In this document: positions 1-5,994 of the stretch, one piece after another
How positions within the stretch are numbered: the first letter of the stretch is position 1
Layout: each line of letters opens with the position of its first letter
Origin: Nitrososphaeria archaeon
Lineage (GTDB): Archaea; Thermoproteota; Nitrososphaeria; JACIWG01
Assembly (NCBI GenBank): GCA_014361085.1
Contig: JACIWG010000022.1
Span: forward strand, 1 to 14,809
DNA length: 14,809 nucleotides
Direction: 5' to 3'
Program-made: the position numbers and the translations under genes
Notes under the pieces: model-generated
Database searches by the model: none
The model's input: the letters and a program-made list of their open reading frames with translations, nothing else
What the model was told of the DNA's origin: nothing

Positions 1-71
1 GTTAATACCTATTTAATTAGCTTTCAGAAACTTTAATTAAACTGATATTTGGATAAAAAGAAAGGCGTGTT

Positions 72-2216
72 ATGCAATTTGTTGAAATGCAATTTATAAA
101 AAAGAACAAAGTTGAATTTAGGGAATATCAGGATAAATTTTCAGACGTATGTCTTAGGAGGAATTGTTTAATTATAGCACCGACAGGATTAGGTAAAACT
201 ATTATTGCAGCATTATTTATTGCAAAATCTTTAATTGAAAATAACACAAGAAGATTTTTAATAATTGCACCGACTCGTGTTTTAGTTGGACAGCACACCA
301 TTACATTAAAGGAAATACTGGATTTAGAAGATAAAGAAATTTCGGAGGTTACTGGAGAAAAAAAATTGGAAGAACGAATAGAAGCATGGAAAAAAAGGAT
401 TGTTATCGCTACAGCTGAGGTAACTTTAAGTGATTTAGAAAAAAATATATTTAGTATCGAAGAGTTCTATGCCATAATTTTTGATGAAGCACATCATGCA
501 GTTGGTAATCATCCATATTCAATATTAGGGAAGAAGATCAACGATAGGAAAAAAGAAATTAGAATAATTGGATTTACTGCATCACCTCCAGCTGAAAAAG
601 AAAAAGTTCAAAGCATTTTGGATTCACTAAACTTAAACACTGTTGAAACTATAACAGAGGAGGAGCCAGAAGTTAGAAAATATATTTTTGGCTCAAAGAT
701 TACAGTAATAAAAATAAAGCAGACACCTGCCTTAAATGTAATAAGACAGAGCTTACTTAAATCTATTGAAAATATTAGCAAACAATTGGAACATAAAAGT
801 ACGAACTTTTCTAGAACAAGATCTGTTAAAGAACTTTTAGAACTACGTAAGAAAGAAATGAATATAGAAAACAAAATTACAATTAATTCATTGATTAGAT
901 TGCATCACTGCCTTAACCTTGTTGAAACATATGGTATTGAACCATTTATTGATTATTGCGAGAAAATCCTTTTGAGAAAAGGAAAGAGTATTATGCAACT
1001 TAAAAGTGACACCGATTTTAGAACGGCTTATGAGATAGCAAAGGGTATGCAAATTATTGGCGAGGAACATCCAAAAGTAATTGAATTAAAGAAGATTTTA
1101 ATGAGCGCTAGAGAAGAAGATAAGGTAATAGTTTTTACTAATCATAAATATGTTACGAAAATGCTTTTTGAAAAAGCAAAAAGCTGGAATATCCAAGGAG
1201 CTTATTTAATTGGAAAGAAAGGAAGACTAAACCAATCTCAAAAAGAACAGTTAGAAGTTCTGGAGAAAATGAGGACGGGAGAATGCAAGGTACTATTTGC
1301 GACAAGAGTAGGTGAAGAGGGATTAGATATAACCGAATGCAATACTGTAATTTTTTATGATAATGTTTCTGATGCAATAAGATTTGTTCAAAGAAAGGGA
1401 AGAACAGGAAGGAAAAAGAAGGGAGAAGTTATCGCTCTAATTATGGAAGGAACAAAAGAAGAAGCACTCTTTTGGGTAGGTAAGAGAAAAGCTGAAAAAG
1501 TAATTAAAGAAATAAAAAAAGAGGTGAAAATATTACCTTTAGAACATTTTATTAATCCAATTGGTAACGAATTAAAGAAATTAAAAGTGATTGTAGATTA
1601 TAGAGAAAAACAAGAAATAAAGTCGGAACTTTCAAAATACGATATAGAAATAGAAGAACAATCATTAGAGATAGGGGACTTTTTATTATCAGAAGAAATC
1701 TGTGTTGAGAGGAAGACAATAAAGGATTTTGTTGAATCAGTAATAGATGGAAGACTTTTTTCACAAGCACTAAATCTTAAACAGCACTATTCAAAACCAA
1801 TTATAATAATAGAGAAAGAGGGGGTTGTGGAAAGAATTACCCTAAGTTCATTTTACGGAGCGCTAGCAAGTCTGATTTCAGACTATAATATTCCTGTAAT
1901 AATAACTGAGAATCCCTCAGAAACTGCCTTCTTGCTTTATAGTATTGCAAAAAGAGAGCAGCTTGAAAAAAAGAAAAGCGTAAAGATTCGTGAAGGAGTC
2001 AAGCCTGTTAACATGAAAGAAATTCAAAAATATATATTAGCTGGAATACCAGGAATAAGTACAGTTTTAGCAGAGAGATTATTAGAAAAATTTGGTACAC
2101 TACAAAGAATCTTTACTGCTGATGAAAAGGAATTAATGGAGGTAAAGGGTATCGGTGAAACTATTGCAAAAAGAATAAGGGAAATAGTAACTTTGGATTA
2201 TAATAAACTTAAGTAA
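72..2216 (+). CDS. hef: Hef-type helicase-nuclease (DEAH helicase, ERCC4 nuclease, HhH)
   Basis: This is a full-length Hef, the archaeal homologue of FANCM and XPF, which acts on stalled forks and branched DNA. The helicase half shows a Q-like REYQ at 17-20, Walker A APTGLGKT at 36-43, DEAH at 138-141, FTAS at 168-171, motif V (ATRVGEEGLDI) at 410-420 and motif VI QRKGRTGR at 440-447. The nuclease half has the ERCC4 active-site pattern: D509, GD at 535-536, ERK at 546-548 and D552. Helix-hairpin-helix repeats (IPGIS..., VKGIG...) occupy about 655-708. All catalytic residues are present, so both activities should work. The length of 714 is slightly short for the family. The ATG at 72 follows a weak AAAGGCGTG; a second in-frame ATG at 87 starts an identical nine-base ATGCAATTT, so the true start could be either. 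Confidence 0.95.
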   Translation: MQFVEMQFIKKNKVEFREYQDKFSDVCLRRNCLIIAPTGLGKTIIAALFIAKSLIENNTRRFLIIAPTRVLVGQHTITLKEILDLEDKEISEVTGEKKLEERIEAWKKRIVIATAEVTLSDLEKNIFSIEEFYAIIFDEAHHAVGNHPYSILGKKINDRKKEIRIIGFTASPPAEKEKVQSILDSLNLNTVETITEEEPEVRKYIFGSKITVIKIKQTPALNVIRQSLLKSIENISKQLEHKSTNFSRTRSVKELLELRKKEMNIENKITINSLIRLHHCLNLVETYGIEPFIDYCEKILLRKGKSIMQLKSDTDFRTAYEIAKGMQIIGEEHPKVIELKKILMSAREEDKVIVFTNHKYVTKMLFEKAKSWNIQGAYLIGKKGRLNQSQKEQLEVLEKMRTGECKVLFATRVGEEGLDITECNTVIFYDNVSDAIRFVQRKGRTGRKKKGEVIALIMEGTKEEALFWVGKRKAEKVIKEIKKEVKILPLEHFINPIGNELKKLKVIVDYREKQEIKSELSKYDIEIEEQSLEIGDFLLSEEICVERKTIKDFVESVIDGRLFSQALNLKQHYSKPIIIIEKEGVVERITLSSFYGALASLISDYNIPVIITENPSETAFLLYSIAKREQLEKKKSVKIREGVKPVNMKEIQKYILAGIPGISTVLAERLLEKFGTLQRIFTADEKELMEVKGIGETIAKRIREIVTLDYNKLK

Positions 2217-2278
2217 AAAAAATAGAAGATTTAAATTAAATAATTTTGGGGATATAATAGGGGCATAATTTTTTAAAT

Positions 2279-2285
2279 GGAGGTG
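2279..2285 (+). promoter_or_regulatory. Strong Shine-Dalgarno deciding a TTG start
   Basis: GGAGGTG lies 8 bases before the TTG at 2294 and matches the archaeal anti-Shine-Dalgarno well. It fixes the start of the UPF0147 gene although no ATG is available. Two AT-rich TATA candidates lie upstream (about 2229-2238 and 2250-2258), so this gene probably has its own leadered transcript. Confidence 0.75.
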
Positions 2286-2293
2286 TATAGAAA

Positions 2294-2566
2294 TTGTCAA
2301 CAATTAATAAGGAGAACCAAGAAAGAGTTAATAAAGCATTGGCTGTATTACAAAATATTTCTGAAACAGTAACAGTCCCAAGAAACATTAGAAAAACAAT
2401 AAAAGAAATTATGACAGACTTGCAAAAGGGGACAGGAAAACTTGGTGTGAGAGCAGCAAATGCTGTAGCAATATTAACTGAAATAAGTGAAGACCCAAAT
2501 CTACCTATATTTGCTAGAGTAAAAATATATGATGCAATAAGCTGTCTAGAAAATATAAGGGATTAA
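2294..2566 (+). CDS. UPF0147 family protein
   Basis: This 90-residue protein matches the UPF0147 family, a widespread archaeal family of small helical proteins of unknown function. Recognisable segments are VPRNIRKTIKE (about 28-38), LGVRAANAVAIL and EDPNLPIFARVKIYDAIS, in the usual order and at the usual length. There is no signal peptide, membrane segment or metal-binding cysteine pattern, so it should be cytoplasmic and all-helical. It starts at TTG, supported by the strong Shine-Dalgarno at 2279-2285. It lies 77 bases after hef on the same strand and might be co-transcribed, although TATA-like sequences between them suggest its own promoter. The family assignment is firm; the function is not known. 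Confidence 0.9.
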   Translation: MSTINKENQERVNKALAVLQNISETVTVPRNIRKTIKEIMTDLQKGTGKLGVRAANAVAILTEISEDPNLPIFARVKIYDAISCLENIRD

Positions 2567-2759
2567 GTATCAATTTTAGGAAAAATTTATTAAAAATCAA
2601 AACGTTGGAATATAAAAAGGAGTATCAAAAAATTACAATAAAGGAGTTATAAGTAAGGCTTGTCGACTTGAACTAATTGGATAAATAAAATTTATTTGCA
2701 TTAAATAAAAGGGTTTTTAATGATTTAGTATTCAAAATTTTGATAACATAATAGATTAG
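2567..2759. other. AT-rich spacer with no recognisable gene
   Basis: This 193-base stretch separates the UPF0147 gene from tRNA-Ser. I found no convincing ORF (only very short frames, one after a GGAG at about 2643), no box C/D pattern and no stable hairpin. Short T-runs near 2715 could end transcripts entering from either side. Confidence 0.4.
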
Positions 2760-2858
2760 CGCCGGGGAAGGGATTTGAACCCTTGCAACGGACGGACCGT
2801 TACCGGCTTTCTTGTAAGATCTCGAGGCCGGCCCTTTTGACCACTCAGGCACCCCGGC
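2760..2858 (-). tRNA. tRNA-Ser(CGA) with a 12-nt intron
   Basis: Read on the minus strand, the acceptor stem GCCGGGG/CCCCGGC is perfect, the T-arm is AAGGG TTCAAAT CCCTT, and a long variable arm (AACGG/CCGTT) marks a type II tRNA. The discriminator is G, typical of serine. The anticodon stem CCGGC/GCCGG encloses 19 bases instead of 7; removing 12 leaves CTCGAGA with anticodon CGA. The mature tRNA is 87 nt. No CCA is encoded. The first base of the tRNA overlaps the stop codon of the broken HD gene upstream. Confidence 0.93.
2809..2820 (-). other. Canonical 37/38 intron of tRNA-Ser
   Basis: The 12-nt intron ATCTTACAAGAA lies between G37 and A38. A bulge-helix-bulge fold is possible with exon CUCG (32-35) against intron CAAG, bulges AGA and AAA, and a 5-nt loop. 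Three of the four central pairs form; C34 faces A. The pairing would be perfect if position 34 were U. The intron position is canonical, but the imperfect helix makes the exact ends slightly less certain than those of the tRNA-Met introns. Confidence 0.8.
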
Positions 2859-3572
2859 TATAAGACAATTGTTAAGAGGAGTTTAAAAAATTTAAGTCTT
2901 TGGAGATAGAGATTTTGTAAGTTCGTCTTGCGCTTTATCAAGTATTTTTTATGTTTTTCAAAAACATCTAAAACTTGACTTATGTTATTAAATTCGGGAG
3001 GGCCTTTAAGTTCTTCTTGGCAGATATTTCTTGCTTTCCGTAAAATATCTCCGTTTAGTTTTGAGTCAATATAGTCGGCAACATGAATTATCATCGCTTC
3101 AATTGTTTCAGGACGGGTTGGACCAGGTTCACCATGATGGGCTGCGACAGCATGAATGATTTTTAGTGGAAAACCTTCCTGAAATAATTTTATTATACCT
3201 AATGTTAAATGATCAAGGTAGTGGCCTATAGGAGAATTTTTATTCAGATTCCTTTAAGTTGTAGGTTATTGGCTTCATAATGTCATGTTGAAGACCAGCC
3301 GATATTATTGTATCGAAATCAATATTATAGTCATAAATTTTTTCTAATTGAGTTGCAATAGATAATGCGATATTAGTAGTTGAAAGTAAATGATCGATTA
3401 GACCATCCAGATAAGAATGATGTGCTTTCTTAGCTGCAGGAGAAAATACATAGGGTGGTTGAAATAAGCATTTTTCGATCACATATAATGTTTTTTCTCT
3501 AATGCTTGGTTAATTTATTTTTTCTATTAACATTCTTATTTCATTAATTTTATTTTCAATATTCACTTCCAT
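2858..3572 (-). pseudogene. Broken YhaM-like HD phosphohydrolase
   Basis: Two minus-strand reading frames together spell one HD-domain protein of about 238 residues, related to the HD part of YhaM-type 3'-5' exoribonucleases. In order I see AKKAHHSYLDGLIDHLL, LQHDIMK, then in the other frame GHYLDHL, HHGEPGPTRPETIEAM and HVADYID, so every metal-binding His/Asp of the HD fold is present. Two lesions interrupt it. An in-frame TAA at 3510-3512 separates a good N-terminus (ATG at 3570-3572, ending LIEKIN) from PSIREKT. A shift of one base is needed near 3240-3250, where the first frame ends in TAA. A GTG at 3480-3482 could restart translation after the nonsense codon, but the frameshift would remain. 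It is a recent pseudogene, a sequencing error, or less likely a recoded gene. Confidence 0.8.
3240..3242 (-). other. Frameshift point of the HD gene
   Basis: The upstream HD frame stops at this TAA just after ...YNLKESE. The downstream frame, offset by one base, is open across the same place and continues with NSPIGHYLDHL. An A5 run lies just beyond the stop, but the change must fall before it because the stop itself has to be avoided. Confidence 0.6.
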
Positions 3573-3689
3573 ATTACTCACACATAAAGCCAGAACATAG
3601 AAAGGTGTTTATATTAAATTGTTCTTTAAATAAGAAAAACTGGTAGAATACAATATTATAATGTAGATACTGATAGCATTTGATTTAAT

Positions 3690-3699
3690 TTTATAAATT
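3690..3699 (+). promoter_or_regulatory. TATA box of tRNA-Leu
   Basis: TTTATAAATT lies about 28 bases before the first base of tRNA-Leu, the spacing expected for an archaeal TATA box driving a tRNA with little or no leader. The rest of 3573-3689 is AT-rich and shows no ORF; its minus-strand TTATTTAAAG near 3625-3636 may once have driven the HD gene. Confidence 0.55.
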
Positions 3700-3722
3700 G
3701 AACTTTTCTACTATGCTAGTGT

Positions 3723-3807
3723 GCGGGGGTTGCCAAGCCAGGTCAAAGGCGCAGGGCTCAGAACCCTGTCCCGTAGGGGTTCGTGGGTTCAAATCCCACC
3801 CCCCGCA
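3723..3807 (+). tRNA. tRNA-Leu(CAG)
   Basis: Acceptor GCGGGGG/CCCCCGC, D-stem GCC/GGC, anticodon arm CAGGG CTCAGAA CCCTG giving anticodon CAG, a long variable arm and T-arm GTGGG TTCAAAT CCCAC form a complete 85-nt type II tRNA with discriminator A. It has no intron. The CCA end is encoded at 3808-3810, unlike in the Ser, Met and Thr tRNAs here. It reads the CUG codon. Confidence 0.96.
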
Positions 3808-3897
3808 CCAGTTTATCAATAACTTTTTTATGATACTAAAATTAATTTAAGTAAGAATAGAAAATTTTTTCTAAGTATAGAGATGCCGAGAGCGGGC

Positions 3898-3911
3898 TTT
3901 TCGCCTGAGGT
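3898..3911 (-). other. T-loop intron (59/60) of tRNA-Met, 14 nt
   Basis: The insert ACCTCAGGCGAAAA lies inside the T-loop. It forms a perfect bulge-helix-bulge: exon UUCG (54-57) pairs with intron CGAA over 4 bp, with 3-nt bulges AAA and AAG on opposite strands and cleavage after the second bulge base on each side. The T-stem GCGGG/CCCGC is the outer helix and CCUCAGG the short inner hairpin. This is the substrate form of the archaeal splicing endonuclease. Confidence 0.88.
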
Positions 3912-3964
3912 TTCGAACCCGCGGCCTCTGGATTATGAGTCCAGCGCTCTAACCAGGCTGAGCT

Positions 3965-3978
3965 TTCGAGCGAAATGT
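3965..3978 (-). other. 8/9 intron of tRNA-Met, 14 nt
   Basis: The insert ACATTTCGCTCGAA separates U8 from A9. Exon CGAG (positions 3-6) pairs with intron CUCG as the 4-bp central helix, with bulges AUA and AAA and cleavage after the second base of each. Choosing these ends keeps the near-universal U8. The fit to the bulge-helix-bulge rule is perfect, which also favours the second GCCGAGA copy as the true 5' end of the tRNA. Confidence 0.85.
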
Positions 3979-4021
3979 ATCTCGGCACGCTCTCGGCATC
4001 AACCTTAGATTTAATAAGGGG

Positions 4022-4029
4022 TATATATG
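4022..4029. promoter_or_regulatory. Shared TATA element between divergent tRNA-Met and tRNA-Pro
   Basis: TATATATG sits between the two divergent tRNA genes. Counting about 27 bases each way puts the minus-strand start near 3999, exactly where the leader arm of the inverted repeat begins, and the plus-strand start near 4052, 9 bases before tRNA-Pro. A second minus-strand candidate, TTATTAAAT, lies at about 4009-4017 and would start transcription near the tRNA itself. Confidence 0.45.
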
Positions 4030-4060
4030 GTTATCTTTTGATGATGAAAGGGGAGAGAAA

Positions 4061-4136
4061 GGGGTCGTCAGCTAGTCTGGTTTAGGCTGCACGGTTCGGG
4101 CCCGTGAAAGCATGGGTTCAAATCCCATCGACCCCA
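4061..4136 (+). tRNA. tRNA-Pro(CGG)
   Basis: Acceptor GGGGTCG/CGACCCC, anticodon arm CACGG TTCGGGC CCGTG (anticodon CGG) and T-arm ATGGG TTCAAAT CCCAT form a 76-nt tRNA with discriminator A. There is no intron, and CCA is encoded at 4137-4139. It reads CCG codons. Confidence 0.95.
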
Positions 4137-4164
4137 CCATTTTAATTTTATTCTAAAAAGGAAA

Positions 4165-4986
4165 CTAGAGTGAATCCTCGACCTCTCTGTACCAGGGTTT
4201 TTTTGTTCCAAGTTGGCTTCTTTTTATCCAATCTTTCGATTTGGGCTCTTTGTCTATAATTGTTAGAAGCAAATCAATTCTGTTGATAATTTTTGAGTAT
4301 ACATCTTCTTGAAGTTCCTTTGAATCATAAAGTTCTTTTACAACATATTTTAATGCATTTAAATTATTTGTTGCATCGTACCAGAATCCCCAATCTTGGG
4401 CTAGAATTTTGGCTATATATGAACCGTCAATTGATAGGGGGTCAGAATTTATGTCTTTTACTAGGAAAAGGGCGGCGAGGTCAATTAAGTCTTTTCTGTT
4501 TATTTTATGAATTTGCAACTTTTCGAGAACAACGTCAGTAGGAGTTATTGCAGGGTATGTAAGTTCTAACCGACCTTTACCTGGTTTATCTCCAAAGTAC
4601 ACGTCATGACTAAACTCTAATCTATTCAAGAAGACGTCGACAGTAAAGTATCCTTTGGGATGATAGAGTATTAGTCTACGGTCACCAAATATACGATTGA
4701 CAATTCTATCTGGTTGATACTGGAGTTCGTTAAAAAATTTTTCAATCGAACCTCTTTGCTTTCCATATCCGACTAGGTCTAAATCTGTGAATACATGCGT
4801 TGAGTCCCCAAATCTTTTTCTATGTAGTGAGAGAGCTTTTGGATCATTGGAGACATATAGATGAACAGCTAATGAACCTAATATTCTCAGAATAATATCT
4901 TTTTCCTTTGCTTTTGAAACAATCTTTAATGCTTCATTTATAAACTCTTCTTCGCTTAACCCAATAAAATGAGCACTAGCCACCAC
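4165..4986 (-). CDS. Nucleotidyltransferase-fold protein
   Basis: This 273-residue protein has the core of a polymerase-beta-type nucleotidyltransferase: a helix then LRILGSLAVHL (GS at 37-38), a DxD in FTDLDLV (D68, D70) and a third acidic residue in FTVDVF (D117). A helical C-terminal part (about 150-260) includes LEKLQIHKINRKDLIDLAAL, typical of conserved single-domain proteins of this fold. All three acidic residues are present, so catalysis is possible, but the substrate cannot be read from the sequence. Distant resemblance to AbiEii-like toxins is only at fold level. It starts at GTG immediately after the TAA of the upstream phosphoesterase, with GAGGGG just before that stop, so the two are very likely translated from one message. 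No membrane segment is seen. Confidence 0.75.
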   Translation of the reverse strand: MVASAHFIGLSEEEFINEALKIVSKAKEKDIILRILGSLAVHLYVSNDPKALSLHRKRFGDSTHVFTDLDLVGYGKQRGSIEKFFNELQYQPDRIVNRIFGDRRLILYHPKGYFTVDVFLNRLEFSHDVYFGDKPGKGRLELTYPAITPTDVVLEKLQIHKINRKDLIDLAALFLVKDINSDPLSIDGSYIAKILAQDWGFWYDATNNLNALKYVVKELYDSKELQEDVYSKIINRIDLLLTIIDKEPKSKDWIKRSQLGTKKPWYREVEDSL

Positions 4987-5952
4987 TTACCCCTCAATCT
5001 TCCAATAGTTTTTTATTCCTTCAGAATCGTATTCTATGAAAAATCCTCTTAAGATACCTTCAGTATATTCGCTACCTGGATTAAGTACGATAGAATTTCC
5101 TATTTTATCATTTGCATAGCTTTCGTGAATATGACCATGTAATCCGAGTACAGGTTGATATTTTTCGATCAATTTTCTTATTGAAGTACTGCCTACATGA
5201 ATCATTGAAGGTTTGCCACCTACATACACAATTTTCATATTCTTGTCTAATTTTGGAGCGAGATCAAGATTTGTATTAAATGGTGGGCAGTGGAAATTAA
5301 AGATAGCCTTTGAATAATCTTTTACATTAGACCTTTTTATTTTTTCTTCAACAATTTTATACAATTTATCCTCTTCTGCTTCACGTGGTGTGCGCCAAGG
5401 TGTTGGATTAACAAATTCATGGGATACAAGTTCATAGTTGTGAGGCAATGTTATTGTTTTATCTAATGGATAGAGGATACTTCGATCTTCATAACTTTTT
5501 ATAGTTTCATCAATGTACTGTTCGTCGTCGTTACCTGGCATAACAATTGTTATCACGTTTTTGGTATCAACCTTTTCCAATAATAAGTCCAACCATTTCC
5601 TTAGACGATCTATCATAGCATTTTTAAATAATAAGTCCATTTTTTTAGGATCTTTTGATATTTCATTTGCTTCCTCCTTTGTCATAATAGCATAGTAATA
5701 TGCCATATTTTCAATAATATCTTGAAGCTTCTTCAACTCATCTTCATTTTTTGCTGTATACTTCTTATTAAAAATTGTTGCTTCATATTCATTATCTTTT
5801 CTAAAAATAGGTACTACGGCTTTACCCGTTAAGTCTCCAGCTAGAATAAGAACATCTACCTTATACATATTTACTACATTTATCCACTTACGCCAAACAG
5901 GCGTACTTCCATGAACATCGACAGCAAAAAATATTTTAGTCAAGGCCGCCAC
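4987..5952 (-). CDS. Calcineurin-like metallophosphoesterase
   Basis: The 321-residue protein carries the full dinuclear metal site of the metallophosphoesterase superfamily: DVH (D12, H14), GD (D40), GND (N141, D142), H221 in FNFHCPP and GHIH at 273-276. The C-terminal LNPGSEYTEG is also typical. A charged helical insertion at about 60-130 lies between the second and third motifs and may shape substrate choice. The substrate is unknown; phosphodiesters, nucleotides and phosphoproteins are all possible. The predicted start is GTG at 5952, about 24 bases after a TATA box, consistent with a leaderless message. A TTG four codons in, preceded by GGTGG, is an alternative start and would give MTKIFFAVDVHG. 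It is first in a two-gene unit with the nucleotidyltransferase-fold gene. Confidence 0.85.
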   Translation of the reverse strand: MAALTKIFFAVDVHGSTPVWRKWINVVNMYKVDVLILAGDLTGKAVVPIFRKDNEYEATIFNKKYTAKNEDELKKLQDIIENMAYYYAIMTKEEANEISKDPKKMDLLFKNAMIDRLRKWLDLLLEKVDTKNVITIVMPGNDDEQYIDETIKSYEDRSILYPLDKTITLPHNYELVSHEFVNPTPWRTPREAEEDKLYKIVEEKIKRSNVKDYSKAIFNFHCPPFNTNLDLAPKLDKNMKIVYVGGKPSMIHVGSTSIRKLIEKYQPVLGLHGHIHESYANDKIGNSIVLNPGSEYTEGILRGFFIEYDSEGIKNYWKIEG

Positions 5953-5970
5953 CTTACATTTGTAAGAACC

Positions 5971-5984
5971 ATATATAAAAATAA
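5971..5984 (-). promoter_or_regulatory. TATA box of the phosphoesterase operon
   Basis: On the minus strand TTATTTTTATATAT is centred about 25 bases before the GTG at 5952, so transcription should begin at or next to the start codon. It separates this operon from the permease gene that ends at 5995. Confidence 0.55.
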
Positions 5985-5994
5985 AATAGGGGGG

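Larger units (their letters stand above)
3884..3986 (-). tRNA. tRNA-Met(CAT), elongator type, with two non-canonical introns
   Basis: On the minus strand the gene spans 103 nt: acceptor GCCGAGA/TCTCGGC, D-arm GCTCAGCCTGGTTAGAGC, anticodon arm CTGGA CTCATAA TCCAG (anticodon CAT), and T-stem GCGGG/CCCGC. Two insertions of 14 nt break the normal spacing, one after position 8 and one in the T-loop after position 59. Removing both leaves a normal 75-nt tRNA with T-loop TTCGAAG and a standard linker TA between acceptor and D-stem. The discriminator is A and CCA is not encoded. The body looks like an elongator Met tRNA. A copy of the 5' acceptor strand precedes the gene and forms a 12-bp inverted repeat with its 3' end. 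Confidence 0.93.
3882..4000. repeat. Perfect 12-bp inverted repeat enclosing tRNA-Met
   Basis: The two arms are 3882-3893 (GATGCCGAGAGC on the plus strand) and 3989-4000, its exact reverse complement. In the tRNA transcript the 5' leader arm can pair with the last two T-stem bases, the whole 3' acceptor strand, the discriminator and two trailer bases. It would compete with the 7-bp acceptor stem of the tRNA itself. Confidence 0.85.

Noticed and set aside
608..1770. Several hydrophobic minus-strand frames inside hef
   Set aside because: Antisense shadows of an AT-rich gene; they have no conserved features or start signals.
2600..2690. Very short frames after GGAG near 2620 and 2643
   Set aside because: They encode at most about 15 residues without protein-like composition or a promoter.
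3984..4000. The first GCCGAGA copy as the true 5' end of tRNA-Met, giving a 25-nt intron
   Set aside because: It would place G at position 8 instead of U and gives no proper bulge-helix-bulge, whereas the second copy gives a perfect one.
4041..4047. ATGATGA resembling box C of a C/D guide RNA
   Set aside because: No box D or internal C'/D' boxes at suitable spacing; it lies in the promoter-leader region of tRNA-Pro.
4293..4541. 82-codon plus-strand frame
   Set aside because: It lies wholly inside the nucleotidyltransferase-fold gene on the other strand, has no family features and no start signals.
4165..5952. Calling the phosphoesterase-nucleotidyltransferase pair a toxin-antitoxin system
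   Set aside because: Neither protein has a recognisable antitoxin, and the phosphoesterase is far larger than a typical antitoxin; only fold-level similarity to toxin nucleotidyltransferases is visible.
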